From assembly GCA_900544105.1 (NCBI GenBank), contig UQUC01000021.1:1-26724 (forward strand): a stretch of 26,724 nucleotides of DNA. Reading direction: 5' to 3'. The notes beneath the pieces were generated by a model. That model searched no databases and was not told where the DNA came from. It was given only the letters and a program-made list of their open reading frames with translations. Positions 15,862 through 23,246 of the stretch are shown in pieces. Each line of letters starts with the position of its first letter. The first letter of the stretch is position 1. The DNA is from an uncultured Oscillibacter sp. (GTDB lineage: Bacteria; Bacillota; Clostridia; Oscillospirales; Oscillospiraceae). A program made the position numbers and the translations under genes.

Positions 15862-16569
15862 TCAGACGGTCTGACCTGCTAACCGCAGTCCACGGCCAAA
15901 ATCCTGAAATGCCTTTGTGATCAAGCCCTGACCAACGGTGTTGGGGTGGGTGCCGTCGGCGCAGAGGGTCTGCTCCAGGTGGCCGTAGTCCAAAAAGGCT
16001 CCACGGACATCCACCAGCGGCACATTTTCCTCCCTGGCCAAACGCTCCACCGCACGGGAATATCGCTCCTGCCAGACGTAGATGTTACCCACGTCTCCCA
16101 GCCAGCGCATCACAGCCTCTTTATCCAGATCCCCGCACCACCAGTTGAAAAAGCGCTCGCTATCCAGCGGCGGCAGGTTGGTAAGGATGGGCCGGATACC
16201 GTGGCTCCGTACCCGCCGGATCATCTCCCGGTACAGCTCCACAAACTCCGGCAGCGGCACGTTAGGCTGATGGTCCCCCGTGGGATCCTCCGCGATCTCC
16301 TTCCAACGGAAATCGCAGTCATTGCCGCCGAAGTCCATCACCATCATGTCGCAGGGCAGCTTCCGGGCCAGCATCCGGTCCAGCAGGCGGCTGCCCTTGC
16401 GGACTGTGGCTCCAAAGTGCGCGTCATTATGAATGGAAAGCTGGAATTCCGATTCCAGTGCCTCCACATTGATCTCATTATGAGTACGGTAGCGTCGATC
16501 ACCCAGATCAACCTGGATCCCCTTCAAGATGGAATCCCCTAACAGGGTCACCTGTCTGTTCTGTACCAT
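15862..16569 (-). CDS. SGNH/GDSL-family hydrolase
   Basis: A 235-residue serine esterase-type hydrolase without a signal peptide, so probably cytoplasmic. Block I is LLGDSILKG with nucleophile Ser13, block III is DFGGNDCDF, and block V is CADGTHPN with Asp205 and His208. The Gly of block II is probably in HFGATVRKG. Substrates of the family range from lipids to acylated sugars, and none can be inferred. It is a single-gene transcript with a consensus promoter whose -10 is covered by a perfect 25-bp palindrome, so it is probably strongly repressed until a signal arrives. The ribosome site (GAGGTGATCGT) overlaps the sequence just upstream of the ATG at 16569. Confidence 0.9.
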   Translation of the reverse strand: MVQNRQVTLLGDSILKGIQVDLGDRRYRTHNEINVEALESEFQLSIHNDAHFGATVRKGSRLLDRMLARKLPCDMMVMDFGGNDCDFRWKEIAEDPTGDHQPNVPLPEFVELYREMIRRVRSHGIRPILTNLPPLDSERFFNWWCGDLDKEAVMRWLGDVGNIYVWQERYSRAVERLAREENVPLVDVRGAFLDYGHLEQTLCADGTHPNTVGQGLITKAFQDFGRGLRLAGQTV

Positions 16570-16589
16570 ACGATCACCTCATTGCCGTT

Positions 16590-16614
16590 TAATATAGTTT
16601 TCAAAACTATATTA
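16590..16614. promoter_or_regulatory. Perfect 25-bp palindromic operator over the SGNH hydrolase -10
   Basis: Arms TAATATAGTTTT (16590-16601) and AAAACTATATTA (16603-16614) are exact reverse complements around one base. The right arm contains the -10 hexamer of the minus-strand promoter and the left arm covers the predicted start site. This is the layout of a repressor site for a dimeric winged-helix regulator such as MarR (inference). No such regulator gene is in the window. Confidence 0.8.
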
Positions 16615-16637
16615 CATAGTATCCATCGTTTTGTCAA
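16609..16637 (-). promoter_or_regulatory. Promoter of the SGNH hydrolase gene
   Basis: On the minus strand, TTGACA (16632-16637) and TAATAT (16609-16614) are separated by 17 bp. The -35 lies immediately beside the stop codon of the upstream metallo-hydrolase gene. The start site is predicted near 16602, inside the palindrome. Confidence 0.85.
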
Positions 16638-16659
16638 GAGTTATTCTTCAAAACGATGG
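16623..16659. repeat. 11-bp inverted repeat across the end of the metallo-hydrolase gene
   Basis: CCATCGTTTTG (16623-16633) is the exact complement of CAAAACGATGG (16649-16659), with a 15-nt spacer. It spans the last codons of the metallo-hydrolase gene and the -35 of the SGNH promoter. As RNA it could be a weak terminator with no good U-run; as DNA it could be a second operator. Confidence 0.5.
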
Positions 16660-17253
16660 AACAACGACCCCGGCAGTCTGCTTGGTCAGCTCAAACACCG
16701 CCCCTTGCAGATGGTGGACCGCCTCCGAGGACCACTGCTCCAAAAACGGCTCCACGTTGTCCACCTCCGTCAGGCCGTAGGGCGCGTGGTGGTAGTGCAT
16801 AGGCACCACGCAGCGAGGATGCAGCGCATCGCACACCGCCTTTGCTCCGGCGGCATCCACTGTGTAAACGCCCCCTACCGGCACCAGCACGGCGTCCACT
16901 GGGCCGATGGCCGCCGCCTGCTCCGCCGTCAGCTGGTGCCCCAGATCGCCCAGATGAGCCACGGACAGTCCGCCGGCTGTAAAGACCCGGACCGTGTTGG
17001 TCCCCCGCAGCACGCCGCCCTGTTCATCATGAAAGGTCTCTATCTCCCGGACCGCAAACGGGCTTTCCCGCTCCGGCAGCAGCTCCACACAGTCTGTGGC
17101 GTGATGGTCAAAATGGCCGTGGCTGCAAAAAACGGCGTGGGCCTGTACGTGCAAAGGCGGATACCCCGCCACGCCGGTATACGGGTCCAGTACAACGCGA
17201 TAACCGTCCTCTTCCAAAAGAAAACAGGCGTGTCCCAGCCAGGTCAGCTTCAT
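16648..17253 (-). CDS. Metallo-beta-lactamase-fold hydrolase (YtkL-like, short)
   Basis: The 201-residue cytoplasmic protein starts with MKLTWLGHACFLLE and has the zinc motif SHGHFDHH (His45, His47, Asp49, His50). A further metal aspartate is likely in AHLGDLGH and a histidine in PMHYHHAP. This pattern is that of the UPF0173/YtkL branch of the MBL fold, whose substrates are mostly unknown; members of the wider group include lactonases related to UlaG. TTAGGAGGGAT precedes the ATG at 17253. It follows the DUF4349 lipoprotein gene after a terminator, so it is probably a separate unit or fed by read-through. Confidence 0.91.
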   Translation of the reverse strand: MKLTWLGHACFLLEEDGYRVVLDPYTGVAGYPPLHVQAHAVFCSHGHFDHHATDCVELLPERESPFAVREIETFHDEQGGVLRGTNTVRVFTAGGLSVAHLGDLGHQLTAEQAAAIGPVDAVLVPVGGVYTVDAAGAKAVCDALHPRCVVPMHYHHAPYGLTEVDNVEPFLEQWSSEAVHHLQGAVFELTKQTAGVVVPSF

Positions 17254-17276
17254 AACGATCCCTCCTAAATTTCAGA

Positions 17277-17302
17277 AAAGGCAGCGGTCTCCCGCTGCCT
17301 TT
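17277..17302 (-). terminator. Terminator of the DUF4349 gene
   Basis: An 11-bp stem (AAAGGCAGCGG with CCGCTGCCTTT) lies 6 bp past the DUF4349 stop and is followed on the minus strand by a short T-containing tail (TTTTCTG). Confidence 0.85.
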
Positions 17303-17308
17303 AGTCTA

Positions 17309-18256
17309 TCAGGTATCACCGGACTTGTCATCCGGTTTTGCATCGTTTTTCTTCTTGAACAGCGGTTTTTTCATTCCGCTCCGCCGCCGGATCTTCCGCA
17401 GGATGACCACCGCCGCCACGATGATGACCGCCCACAGGATCAGCCACATCCAGCTGTACGCCAGCGCCACGACGAAGTCCTCCATGCCGTTCACAAAGGA
17501 ATGCCAGCCCCGGCTCAAGGCGTTGCTCAGACGGTCCCCGAAATTCTCCGGCAGTTCCTCCGTGTCGGAATACTTATAGACCTCCGACACATGGACATTG
17601 ACGGTGGCGAAGTCCACCAGTGCGTCATAGTGCCGCAGGGTGCCGGAAAGATTCTCGATATTCCACTCCGTTTCGGAAATAGCGGACTCAATGGTGATGA
17701 TATCCTCCATGTTTTCCGCTTGGGCCAGCAGCTTTTGCAGCCGCTCCAGCTTGATCTGCTGGGTCTTCAGGCGGCCTGCCGTGTCATAATAGGTCTCCGT
17801 GATGTTTTCCAAATTGGTGTTCCGCCACGTCACATGGGCAAGCTCCCCGGCCTGATCCAGAAAGCCCTGAAACTGGGCAGAAGGCACCCGAACGGTATAA
17901 TCCGCCCACCGATAGCCCCGGCTCCCGCCGCCCACGGTGCTGCTCTCCAGATAGCCGCCCTTGGCCTCCGCCAGTGCTGCCAGCGCCTTAACGGTCTCGT
18001 CAAACTCCGTGGTTTCCAGATTGATGTCTCCCGTGTAGATGATCTTCTGGTTTTCCAGAACTCCTCCGCCGCTGTCCCGGCCCTCATCATAACCGTTGGT
18101 GTCAGCGTCAAAATCCCCTTTCACCTCTGTCATGGAGACAGTATCCGCAGGGCGGCTGTTGGCGCTGGAAGCCGCAGTTTTGCTGGCGGCTCCGCAGGCA
18201 GTCAGGCTCAGGAGCATGGTCAGTGCAAGAAAACAGACAAATAACCTTCTTTTCAT
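17309..18256 (-). CDS. DUF4349 domain lipoprotein with C-terminal membrane anchor
   Basis: The 315-residue protein has a lipoprotein signal with lipobox LTAC (Cys21), then a low-complexity Ala/Ser linker. The DUF4349 domain follows: IIYTGDINLETTEFDETVKAL at about residues 70-90, WADYTVRVPSAQFQGFLDQ, and a long coiled-coil section (RLKTQQIKLERLQKLLAQAENMEDIITIESAISE). Near the end is one transmembrane helix (WMWLILWAVIIVAAVVILRKI) and a lysine-rich cytoplasmic tail. The extracellular domain would be tethered at both ends. Function is unknown. The start is supported by GGAGGAAGCG upstream. It is divergent from the alpha-hydroxy-acid gene across 195 bp. Confidence 0.92.
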   Translation of the reverse strand: MKRRLFVCFLALTMLLSLTACGAASKTAASSANSRPADTVSMTEVKGDFDADTNGYDEGRDSGGGVLENQKIIYTGDINLETTEFDETVKALAALAEAKGGYLESSTVGGGSRGYRWADYTVRVPSAQFQGFLDQAGELAHVTWRNTNLENITETYYDTAGRLKTQQIKLERLQKLLAQAENMEDIITIESAISETEWNIENLSGTLRHYDALVDFATVNVHVSEVYKYSDTEELPENFGDRLSNALSRGWHSFVNGMEDFVVALAYSWMWLILWAVIIVAAVVILRKIRRRSGMKKPLFKKKNDAKPDDKSGDT

Positions 18257-18350
18257 AGCGCTTCCTCCTTTTCAGCGGTCGTGCCGCTCTTCTACTTATA
18301 TAGACGAAATTCCCGCCAAAAAGTTCCGCCGGTCTCAACATTTTACCGAC

Positions 18351-18379
18351 TTGTATTTTTCTTCCGCCTGCTGTAAAAT
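18351..18379 (+). promoter_or_regulatory. Predicted promoter of the alpha-hydroxy-acid enzyme gene
   Basis: TTGTAT (18351-18356), a 17-bp spacer and TAAAAT (18374-18379) predict a start about 65 bp upstream of the ATG at 18452. Confidence 0.65.
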
Positions 18380-18451
18380 GAGGCCAATTGGGAATATGTT
18401 TGATCTTTAACGGGATTTTTACAAAGCTATACGATTCAGGAGGAAACTGCA

Positions 18452-19468
18452 ATGACTTATCAGGAAGTTTTGGAGCAGGCCCGGACCTGCATGGGCAAAT
18501 GCCACGCCTGCCCTGTGTGCAACGGCCTCGCCTGCAAAAATACGGTCCCTGGCCCCGGCGCCAAGGGTCTGGGCACCGGGGCCATCCGCAACTACCAGAA
18601 ATGGCAGGAACTGTGCGTCAATATGGACACCATCTGCGAAAACGGTGATGTGGACACCTCTTATGATTTCTTCGGCCACAAGCTGACGATCCCCGTAATG
18701 GCCGGCCCCGTTGGTGCCGTGGCTATGCATTACAGCGATAAATACGACGACCTGCGCTATAACAATGTACTGGTGGAGGGCTGTGCCAAAGCCGGTATTC
18801 TCGCCTTCACCGGTGACGGCACCAACCCCGCCGTCATGGAAGGTGCCGTGGATGCCCTGAAAGTCAACGGCGGCTGCGGTGTTCCCACTGTGAAGCCCTG
18901 GAATCTGGAGACCATCCGGCAGAAGATGGATCTGGTGAAGGCCGCTGATCCCTGCGCCATTGCCATGGACATTGACGCCGCCGGTCTGCCCTTCCTGAAG
19001 GGGATGACTCCTCCCGCCGGCAGCAAGACCGTGGATCAGCTCAAGGACATCGCTGCCATGGCAGGCAAGCCCTTTATCCTCAAGGGCATCATGACGGTGA
19101 AGGGTGCGGAAAAGGCCCTGGAAGCCGGTGCCGCTGGTATCATCGTCTCCAACCACGGCGGTCGTGTGCTGGATCAGTGCCCCGCCACTGCTGAGGTCCT
19201 GCCTGCCATTGTGGACGCTGTGGGCGGCAAGATGAAGGTCTTTGTGGACGGTGGCATCCGCTCCGGCATGGACGTGTTCAAGGCTCTGGCCCTGGGTGCC
19301 GATGCGGTGCTCATCGCCCGCCCCTTCGTCACCGCGGTCTATGGCGGCGCTCAGGAAGGCGTGCAGGCCTACGTGGACAAGCTTCAGGCAGAGCTTGCGG
19401 ACACCATGGCCATGTGCGGTGCTCACAGTCTGGCCGACATTGATCGCTCTATGCTCTTCGGCTTTTAA
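18452..19468 (+). CDS. FMN-dependent alpha-hydroxy-acid oxidizing protein with N-terminal cysteine cluster
   Basis: The 338-residue protein has the FMN TIM-barrel of the lactate dehydrogenase/glycolate oxidase family: PVMAGPVGAVA near residue 86, ILKGIMTVKGAEKALEAGAAGIIVSNHGGRVLD with catalytic His235, and KVFVDGGIRSGMDVFKALALGADAVLIARP for the FMN phosphate. The first 30 residues carry five cysteines (13, 17, 20, 23, 28) in a ferredoxin-like spacing that classical family members lack. This suggests a bound Fe-S cluster or zinc and electron transfer to another protein instead of oxygen, fitting an anaerobe. The substrate is not known. AGGAGG precedes the ATG. ThrE-type genes follow 5 bp downstream. 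Confidence 0.9.
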   Translation: MTYQEVLEQARTCMGKCHACPVCNGLACKNTVPGPGAKGLGTGAIRNYQKWQELCVNMDTICENGDVDTSYDFFGHKLTIPVMAGPVGAVAMHYSDKYDDLRYNNVLVEGCAKAGILAFTGDGTNPAVMEGAVDALKVNGGCGVPTVKPWNLETIRQKMDLVKAADPCAIAMDIDAAGLPFLKGMTPPAGSKTVDQLKDIAAMAGKPFILKGIMTVKGAEKALEAGAAGIIVSNHGGRVLDQCPATAEVLPAIVDAVGGKMKVFVDGGIRSGMDVFKALALGADAVLIARPFVTAVYGGAQEGVQAYVDKLQAELADTMAMCGAHSLADIDRSMLFGF

Positions 19469-19473
19469 GTGAC

Positions 19474-20262
19474 GTGAACGCAGATAAGATCCCTGTCCCG
19501 GCGCAACCGGAGGTCCTGCTGCACTGTCTCATGGACATTGCGGAAGCGCTTCTGGCTGTTGGGGCAGAGGTAAACCGGGTAGAGGACACTCTGACCCGCA
19601 TGGGCACAGCTTACGGGGCAGTGCGGATGAACGCCTTTGTCATCACCTCCAGCATCGTGGTGACCATGACGCTGCCCAGCGGGCAGGATATCACTCAGAC
19701 CCGCCGGATCCTGACGCCCGGCGGCACGGATTTCACCGTTCTGGAAGCGCTGAACGATCTGAGCCGCCGGTGCTGCGCCGATCCTATTCCGTTGGATGAG
19801 CTGCGCCGGGAGGTTGCCCAGATCACGGCAGAAGCCCCCAAGCCACTGCTGGTCTACCTGGGCAGCGCGCTGGCCGCAGGAAGCTGCGCCCTGTTTTTCG
19901 GCGGTTCCATGACGGATGGTCTGGTGGCTGCCCTGTTTGGCTTGGTGATCTGTCGCCTCCAGCGACATTTTGGCCCTCAATGCCCCAACCGCTTGGTATT
20001 CAATCTGCTCTCCGCTCTGGCTGTTGGCATCAGCATTACCCTGTGCGCCTTTTTCCTGCCGGAGCTCCACGCCGACAAAATCCTGATCGGTGACATCATG
20101 CTGCTGATCCCCGGTCTGGCCATGACCAACGCCGTCCGGGACACCATGGTAGGCTCCCCGATCTCCGGCGCCATGCGGCTCATCGAAACGCTGCTGTGGG
20201 CCGGGGCGCTGGCTATGGGCTTCATGAGCGCCTTTTTACTGATGGGAGGGATCGGACTGTGA
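19474..20262 (+). CDS. Threonine/serine exporter family protein, ThrE N-terminal domain subunit
   Basis: The 262-residue protein matches the ThrE/DUF1212 half of the split threonine/serine exporter. A soluble N-terminal part contains LLAVGAEVNRVEDTLTRMGTAYGA and the VRMNAFVITSSIVVTM strand. About five membrane helices follow (PLLVYLGSALAAGSCALFFGG, then LVFNLLSALAVGISITLCAFF, GDIMLLIPGLAMTNAVRDTMVGSPISGAMRLIE and LLWAGALAMGFMSAFLLMGG). The GTG at 19474 lies 5 bp after the previous stop with no clear ribosome site, so translation probably depends on coupling. It overlaps the second subunit gene by 4 nt. Confidence 0.9.
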   Translation: MNADKIPVPAQPEVLLHCLMDIAEALLAVGAEVNRVEDTLTRMGTAYGAVRMNAFVITSSIVVTMTLPSGQDITQTRRILTPGGTDFTVLEALNDLSRRCCADPIPLDELRREVAQITAEAPKPLLVYLGSALAAGSCALFFGGSMTDGLVAALFGLVICRLQRHFGPQCPNRLVFNLLSALAVGISITLCAFFLPELHADKILIGDIMLLIPGLAMTNAVRDTMVGSPISGAMRLIETLLWAGALAMGFMSAFLLMGGIGL

Positions 20263-20702
20263 TCGTGCAGCTTCTCACATCTTTTACCGGGGCGCTGGGT
20301 TTTTGTCTGGTGTTCCACCTGCGTCGGCGGTATATGTTCGCCGCTTCTCTGGGGGGTCTGCTGACCTGCGGTGTCTATCTGGCGGCCGCCTCGATCTGGT
20401 CCGGTATCCTGCTCCCCACCCTGACCGCCGCCGCCTTTGCCGCGTTGTATGCGGAGTTTCTGGCTTGGTTTATGGGTGCGCCCGCCACGCTGTTTCTGAT
20501 CCCCGCGCTGCTGATTCCGCTGGTGCCGGGACGACCGCTCTATTATGCCATGTACTATGCCGTTCAGCAGGATATGGATCTGTCGGCGGACTTTGCCCGC
20601 CAAACCGCCCTTTATGCCCTCGGGATCGCACTGGGCGCCAGCCTGGTGTGGGCCCTTGCCGATATGCGCCGCCACCTCAAGCAAAACGGCTTCGGAAATT
20701 GA
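20259..20702 (+). CDS. Threonine/serine exporter family protein, ThrE C-terminal domain subunit (DUF3815)
   Basis: The 147-residue, four-helix membrane protein is the small partner of the split ThrE exporter. It begins VIVQLLTSFTGALGFCLVFHLRRR, has AGSIWSG-like and FLAWFMGAPATLFLIPALLIPLVPGRPLYYAM segments (proline-rich re-entrant region typical of the family), and ends with a short basic tail. The GTG at 20259 is chosen because it overlaps the upstream stop (GTGA) and GGGAGGG lies 9-15 nt before it; an upstream in-frame ATG would overlap the partner gene by 67 nt. A terminator follows 7 bp after the stop. Confidence 0.9.
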   Translation: MIVQLLTSFTGALGFCLVFHLRRRYMFAASLGGLLTCGVYLAAASIWSGILLPTLTAAAFAALYAEFLAWFMGAPATLFLIPALLIPLVPGRPLYYAMYYAVQQDMDLSADFARQTALYALGIALGASLVWALADMRRHLKQNGFGN

Positions 20703-20709
20703 ATTCAGC

Positions 20710-20747
20710 AAGAAACCGCCGCTGACTTTTGTCAACGGCGGTTTCTT
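20710..20747. terminator. Bidirectional terminator, ThrE genes and ABC operon
   Basis: A 12-bp stem (AAGAAACCGCCG with CGGCGGTTTCTT), extended by TGAC/GTCA after one mismatch, sits between convergent genes and is flanked by A/T-rich tails. Confidence 0.9.
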
Positions 20748-20749
20748 AA

Positions 20750-21310
20750 TTATAGATTTACAATTTTCGCCCGCAGGAGATCCAGTTCCGTCCGATCGTG
20801 GGTCACCAAAATCACCGGCTTGGTTTCCGCTGCGGCGGCGATACACAGCGCTGCCCCCCGGCGATTTTCCTCATCCAGTCCCGTGAACGGCTCGTCCAGG
20901 GCCACAGCGTCCGATGTTGCCAGCAGCGCCCGGGCCAAAGCCAGACGGCGCTTCATGCCGCCAGACCACTCCCGCACCGGCTTGCCCTCCTCGCAGGTCA
21001 GGCCCAGCGCTGTCAGCATGGCCGCTGTTTTCGTTTCCTCGTAGTCCGTTCCCAGCGCAAATCGGAGATTTCCCGCGGCGTCCAGCCCCTCTAACAGACG
21101 GTCCTCCTGAAAAACGGCGCTCCAACGGACGTCCGTTCCCATCAATTCGCCACTATCTGGCTTTTCCAACCCCAGCAGGATCCGCAGCAGGGTGGTTTTT
21201 CCAACGCCTGACGGCCCCCACAGGGCCGTGACCCCCACACTGGCTTCAAAGGATACGTTTTCCAGCACTGGACGGCCCCCGTAGGCTTTGCATAGGTTTT
21301 TGACTTCCAT
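20750..21310 (-). CDS. ABC transporter ATP-binding protein (nitrate/sulfonate/thiamine-precursor type)
   Basis: The ATPase subunit has Walker A GPSGVGKTT (Lys38), Q-loop FQEDRL, signature WSGGMKRRLALARAL, Walker B DAVALDEPF and the switch histidine in LVTHD. At 186 residues it is shorter than the usual 240-260 for SsuB/TauB-like ATPases: the region between Walker A and the signature is compact and the C-terminal tail is absent, but all catalytic motifs remain. The ATG at 21310 shares one base with the permease stop (TGATG); a GTG one codon earlier is an equally possible start. It is the last gene of the operon with the TM1266-type regulator, binding protein and permease. Confidence 0.92.
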   Translation of the reverse strand: MEVKNLCKAYGGRPVLENVSFEASVGVTALWGPSGVGKTTLLRILLGLEKPDSGELMGTDVRWSAVFQEDRLLEGLDAAGNLRFALGTDYEETKTAAMLTALGLTCEEGKPVREWSGGMKRRLALARALLATSDAVALDEPFTGLDEENRRGAALCIAAAAETKPVILVTHDRTELDLLRAKIVNL

Positions 21311-22071
21311 CACCGCCCTGCCTTTCCCATCGATCGATCCACCAGCGCCAAAAACAACCGTTCAAACGCCACTGACACCGCCACGATGGTAACGGTCCAC
21401 GCAAACAGGTCTGCCGTCTGGAAGTAGATCTTGGCGGTGTACAGCCGCTCTCCCATGGACCCGGCGGGCAGGCCGATGATCTCCGCCGCTGCCCCGGCTT
21501 TCCAGCAAAGGCCCAGGCCCAAGGATACCGCCGTGCGGAAATAGGGCATCACCTGCGGCAGATAGATACCCCGGAGCCGCCGCCCAAGGGGAATTCGGAA
21601 CACCCGGGCCATTTCCAGAAGCCGATGGTCCGTGCGGCAGATGCCCTCCAGCACATTCAGGTACACCGGCGGGAACACCATCAGCGCCGAAATAAACAGG
21701 GACAGGCTCCGGCTGTTGAGCCACACCAGCGCCAGAATGATGAAGGATGCCACCGGCACCGCCTTGACCGCCGCCACCAATGGGGCCATCAGCCCCCGAA
21801 ACCACTGTTTCCACGCCGCCAGTGCCGCCAGCATGACCGCCAACACCGTGGCGAGTAAGAATCCGCCGAAGATCCGGATGGCGGACCAGCCCACCGTCCG
21901 CCAGAAAGCGGCGGTAATGGCCATCTGCCCCAACCGCAGCAGCACGTCAATGGGAGAGGCCAGTAACAGATCGCCGTGAGGATAGACCGCTGCCAGCGCC
22001 ATGGCCGCGATCTGCCAGACCGCTAGCCAGAAAAGCACCGCCCACAGGCGGAGGTCTGTCTTCTTGTCCAT
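21310..22071 (-). CDS. ABC transporter permease (SsuC/TauC/ThiX-like)
   Basis: The 253-residue protein has six membrane segments of the binding-protein-dependent importer type. The cytoplasmic coupling loop reads EMARVFRIPLGRRLRGIYLPQVMPYF, close to the EAA motif of sulfonate, nitrate and thiamine-precursor permeases. KAVPVASFIILALVW precedes it, and the C-terminal WKAGAAAEIIG is typical of this branch. AAGGAGCG lies before the ATG at 22071. A 9-bp hairpin separates it from the binding-protein gene. It forms the membrane pore together with the ATPase encoded downstream. Confidence 0.93.
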   Translation of the reverse strand: MDKKTDLRLWAVLFWLAVWQIAAMALAAVYPHGDLLLASPIDVLLRLGQMAITAAFWRTVGWSAIRIFGGFLLATVLAVMLAALAAWKQWFRGLMAPLVAAVKAVPVASFIILALVWLNSRSLSLFISALMVFPPVYLNVLEGICRTDHRLLEMARVFRIPLGRRLRGIYLPQVMPYFRTAVSLGLGLCWKAGAAAEIIGLPAGSMGERLYTAKIYFQTADLFAWTVTIVAVSVAFERLFLALVDRSMGKAGR

Positions 22072-22102
22072 GAGTGGCGCTCCTTTCTATCGTAAATTCA
22101 GA

Positions 22103-22129
22103 TACAGGCAGTGTGTCGCTCTGCCTGTA
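22103..22129 (-). promoter_or_regulatory. Intercistronic hairpin between binding protein and permease
   Basis: TACAGGCAG and CTGCCTGTA form a perfect 9-bp stem with a 9-nt loop in the 72-nt gap. There is no T-run after it. Such hairpins often protect the upstream mRNA, giving more binding protein than permease (known for ABC operons; inferred here). Confidence 0.6.
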
Positions 22130-22143
22130 CAAATTTTCCGATT

Positions 22144-23232
22144 TTACCCGCCGTAGTAAAAATCATCCCCAGGCAAAGTGCCGCCCACGGAGGAAGGCTC
22201 CGCTTCGGAAAGCACGTTCAGATAGCCGGAAAGCTTGTCCTTCATCTCACTGCCGGTGAGACAGACAATGTTGCAATAAGGCAGTGCCTTTTCCGCCACA
22301 GCGGTATCTACAATGCCGTACTCGCCGATGAGGGTGGCAGCCTCGGCGGTGTTGTCGTTCACCCATGCCACGCTGGCGGCATAGTCCTCCAGAAAGGCCT
22401 CCACCGCAGCGGAGTTGGCCTCCACCACATCCCGCCGGGCCACGATGACACCGGTGATGAGCGCAGAACCGTTATCCAGCTTGTCCCACTCCGCCGTCAG
22501 GTCCAAGGCCATCCGCAGGCCCTCGATCTTGTTTTGCGCCACGGTGACAAAGGGCTGAGGCAGCAGGGCAATCGACGCCTGCCCGGAGGCCAGCGCCGCC
22601 ACGCACTCGCTGTGCTCGCTCTTCCAGTCGATGGTCACATCCTTGTCCGGGTCAATGCCGTTTTCCGTCAGCAGATACCGCAGGGCATATTCCGGGGTGC
22701 TGCCCTTACCGGCGGCCACGATGGTCTGACCCTTCAGATCTGCCATAGACTGCACCGTTTCCCCGTTTTCCACGATATACAGCACGCCAAGGGTGTTCAC
22801 CGCCAGCACCTCCACGGCGCCGTTGGTCTTGCCGTACAGCACGGCGGCAAGATTGGCGGGGACGCAGGCCATGTCCAGGTCCCCCTTGATGAGGGCGGGG
22901 GTCACCTCGTCGGCAGAGCCGGCCAGCGTGAAGGTGTAAAGATTGCCCACCTCACCCTCGTAGGGTTTGGCAGAGCTCAGCAGGGCGCCGATCGTTTCAT
23001 CATTGTCCTTCATCAGCTTCACAAGGCCCATGGCGGTGGGACCTTTCAGGGCAGCAATTCTGAAATGGGCAGTGTCCGTCTCTGTACCAACCGGCGTTTC
23101 GGTGGCCGGTTCTTCCGTTTGGGCAGGATCCTCCGGCTGCTCCGGTTCGGCGGCCTTCTGGCCGCAGGCAGTCAGGGACAGGACCATCGCCAGCGACAGC
23201 CCCAGTGCAAACAGTTTCTTCTTCAGGTTCAT
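22144..23232 (-). CDS. ABC transporter substrate-binding lipoprotein (NMT1/SsuA-like)
   Basis: A 362-residue periplasmic-binding-protein-like lipoprotein. The signal ends in lipobox LTAC (Cys23), followed by a Glu/Pro/Thr-rich linker to about residue 52. The domain begins FRIAALKGPTAMGLVKLM, then MACVPANLAAVLYG, GQTIVAAGKGSTPEYALRYLL and KSEHSECVAALASGQASIALLPQPFVTVA, the order seen in NMT1/THI5- and SsuA-type binding proteins. The ligand is not decidable; sulfonate, nitrate-like anions or pyrimidine precursors are all possible. The ATG at 23232 is chosen for AAAGGAAG upstream; a TTG 18 bp earlier would put the ribosome site inside the gene. It starts 14 bp after the TM1266-type gene. Confidence 0.93.
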   Translation of the reverse strand: MNLKKKLFALGLSLAMVLSLTACGQKAAEPEQPEDPAQTEEPATETPVGTETDTAHFRIAALKGPTAMGLVKLMKDNDETIGALLSSAKPYEGEVGNLYTFTLAGSADEVTPALIKGDLDMACVPANLAAVLYGKTNGAVEVLAVNTLGVLYIVENGETVQSMADLKGQTIVAAGKGSTPEYALRYLLTENGIDPDKDVTIDWKSEHSECVAALASGQASIALLPQPFVTVAQNKIEGLRMALDLTAEWDKLDNGSALITGVIVARRDVVEANSAAVEAFLEDYAASVAWVNDNTAEAATLIGEYGIVDTAVAEKALPYCNIVCLTGSEMKDKLSGYLNVLSEAEPSSVGGTLPGDDFYYGG

Positions 23233-23246
23233 GGTTTTTCTTCCTT

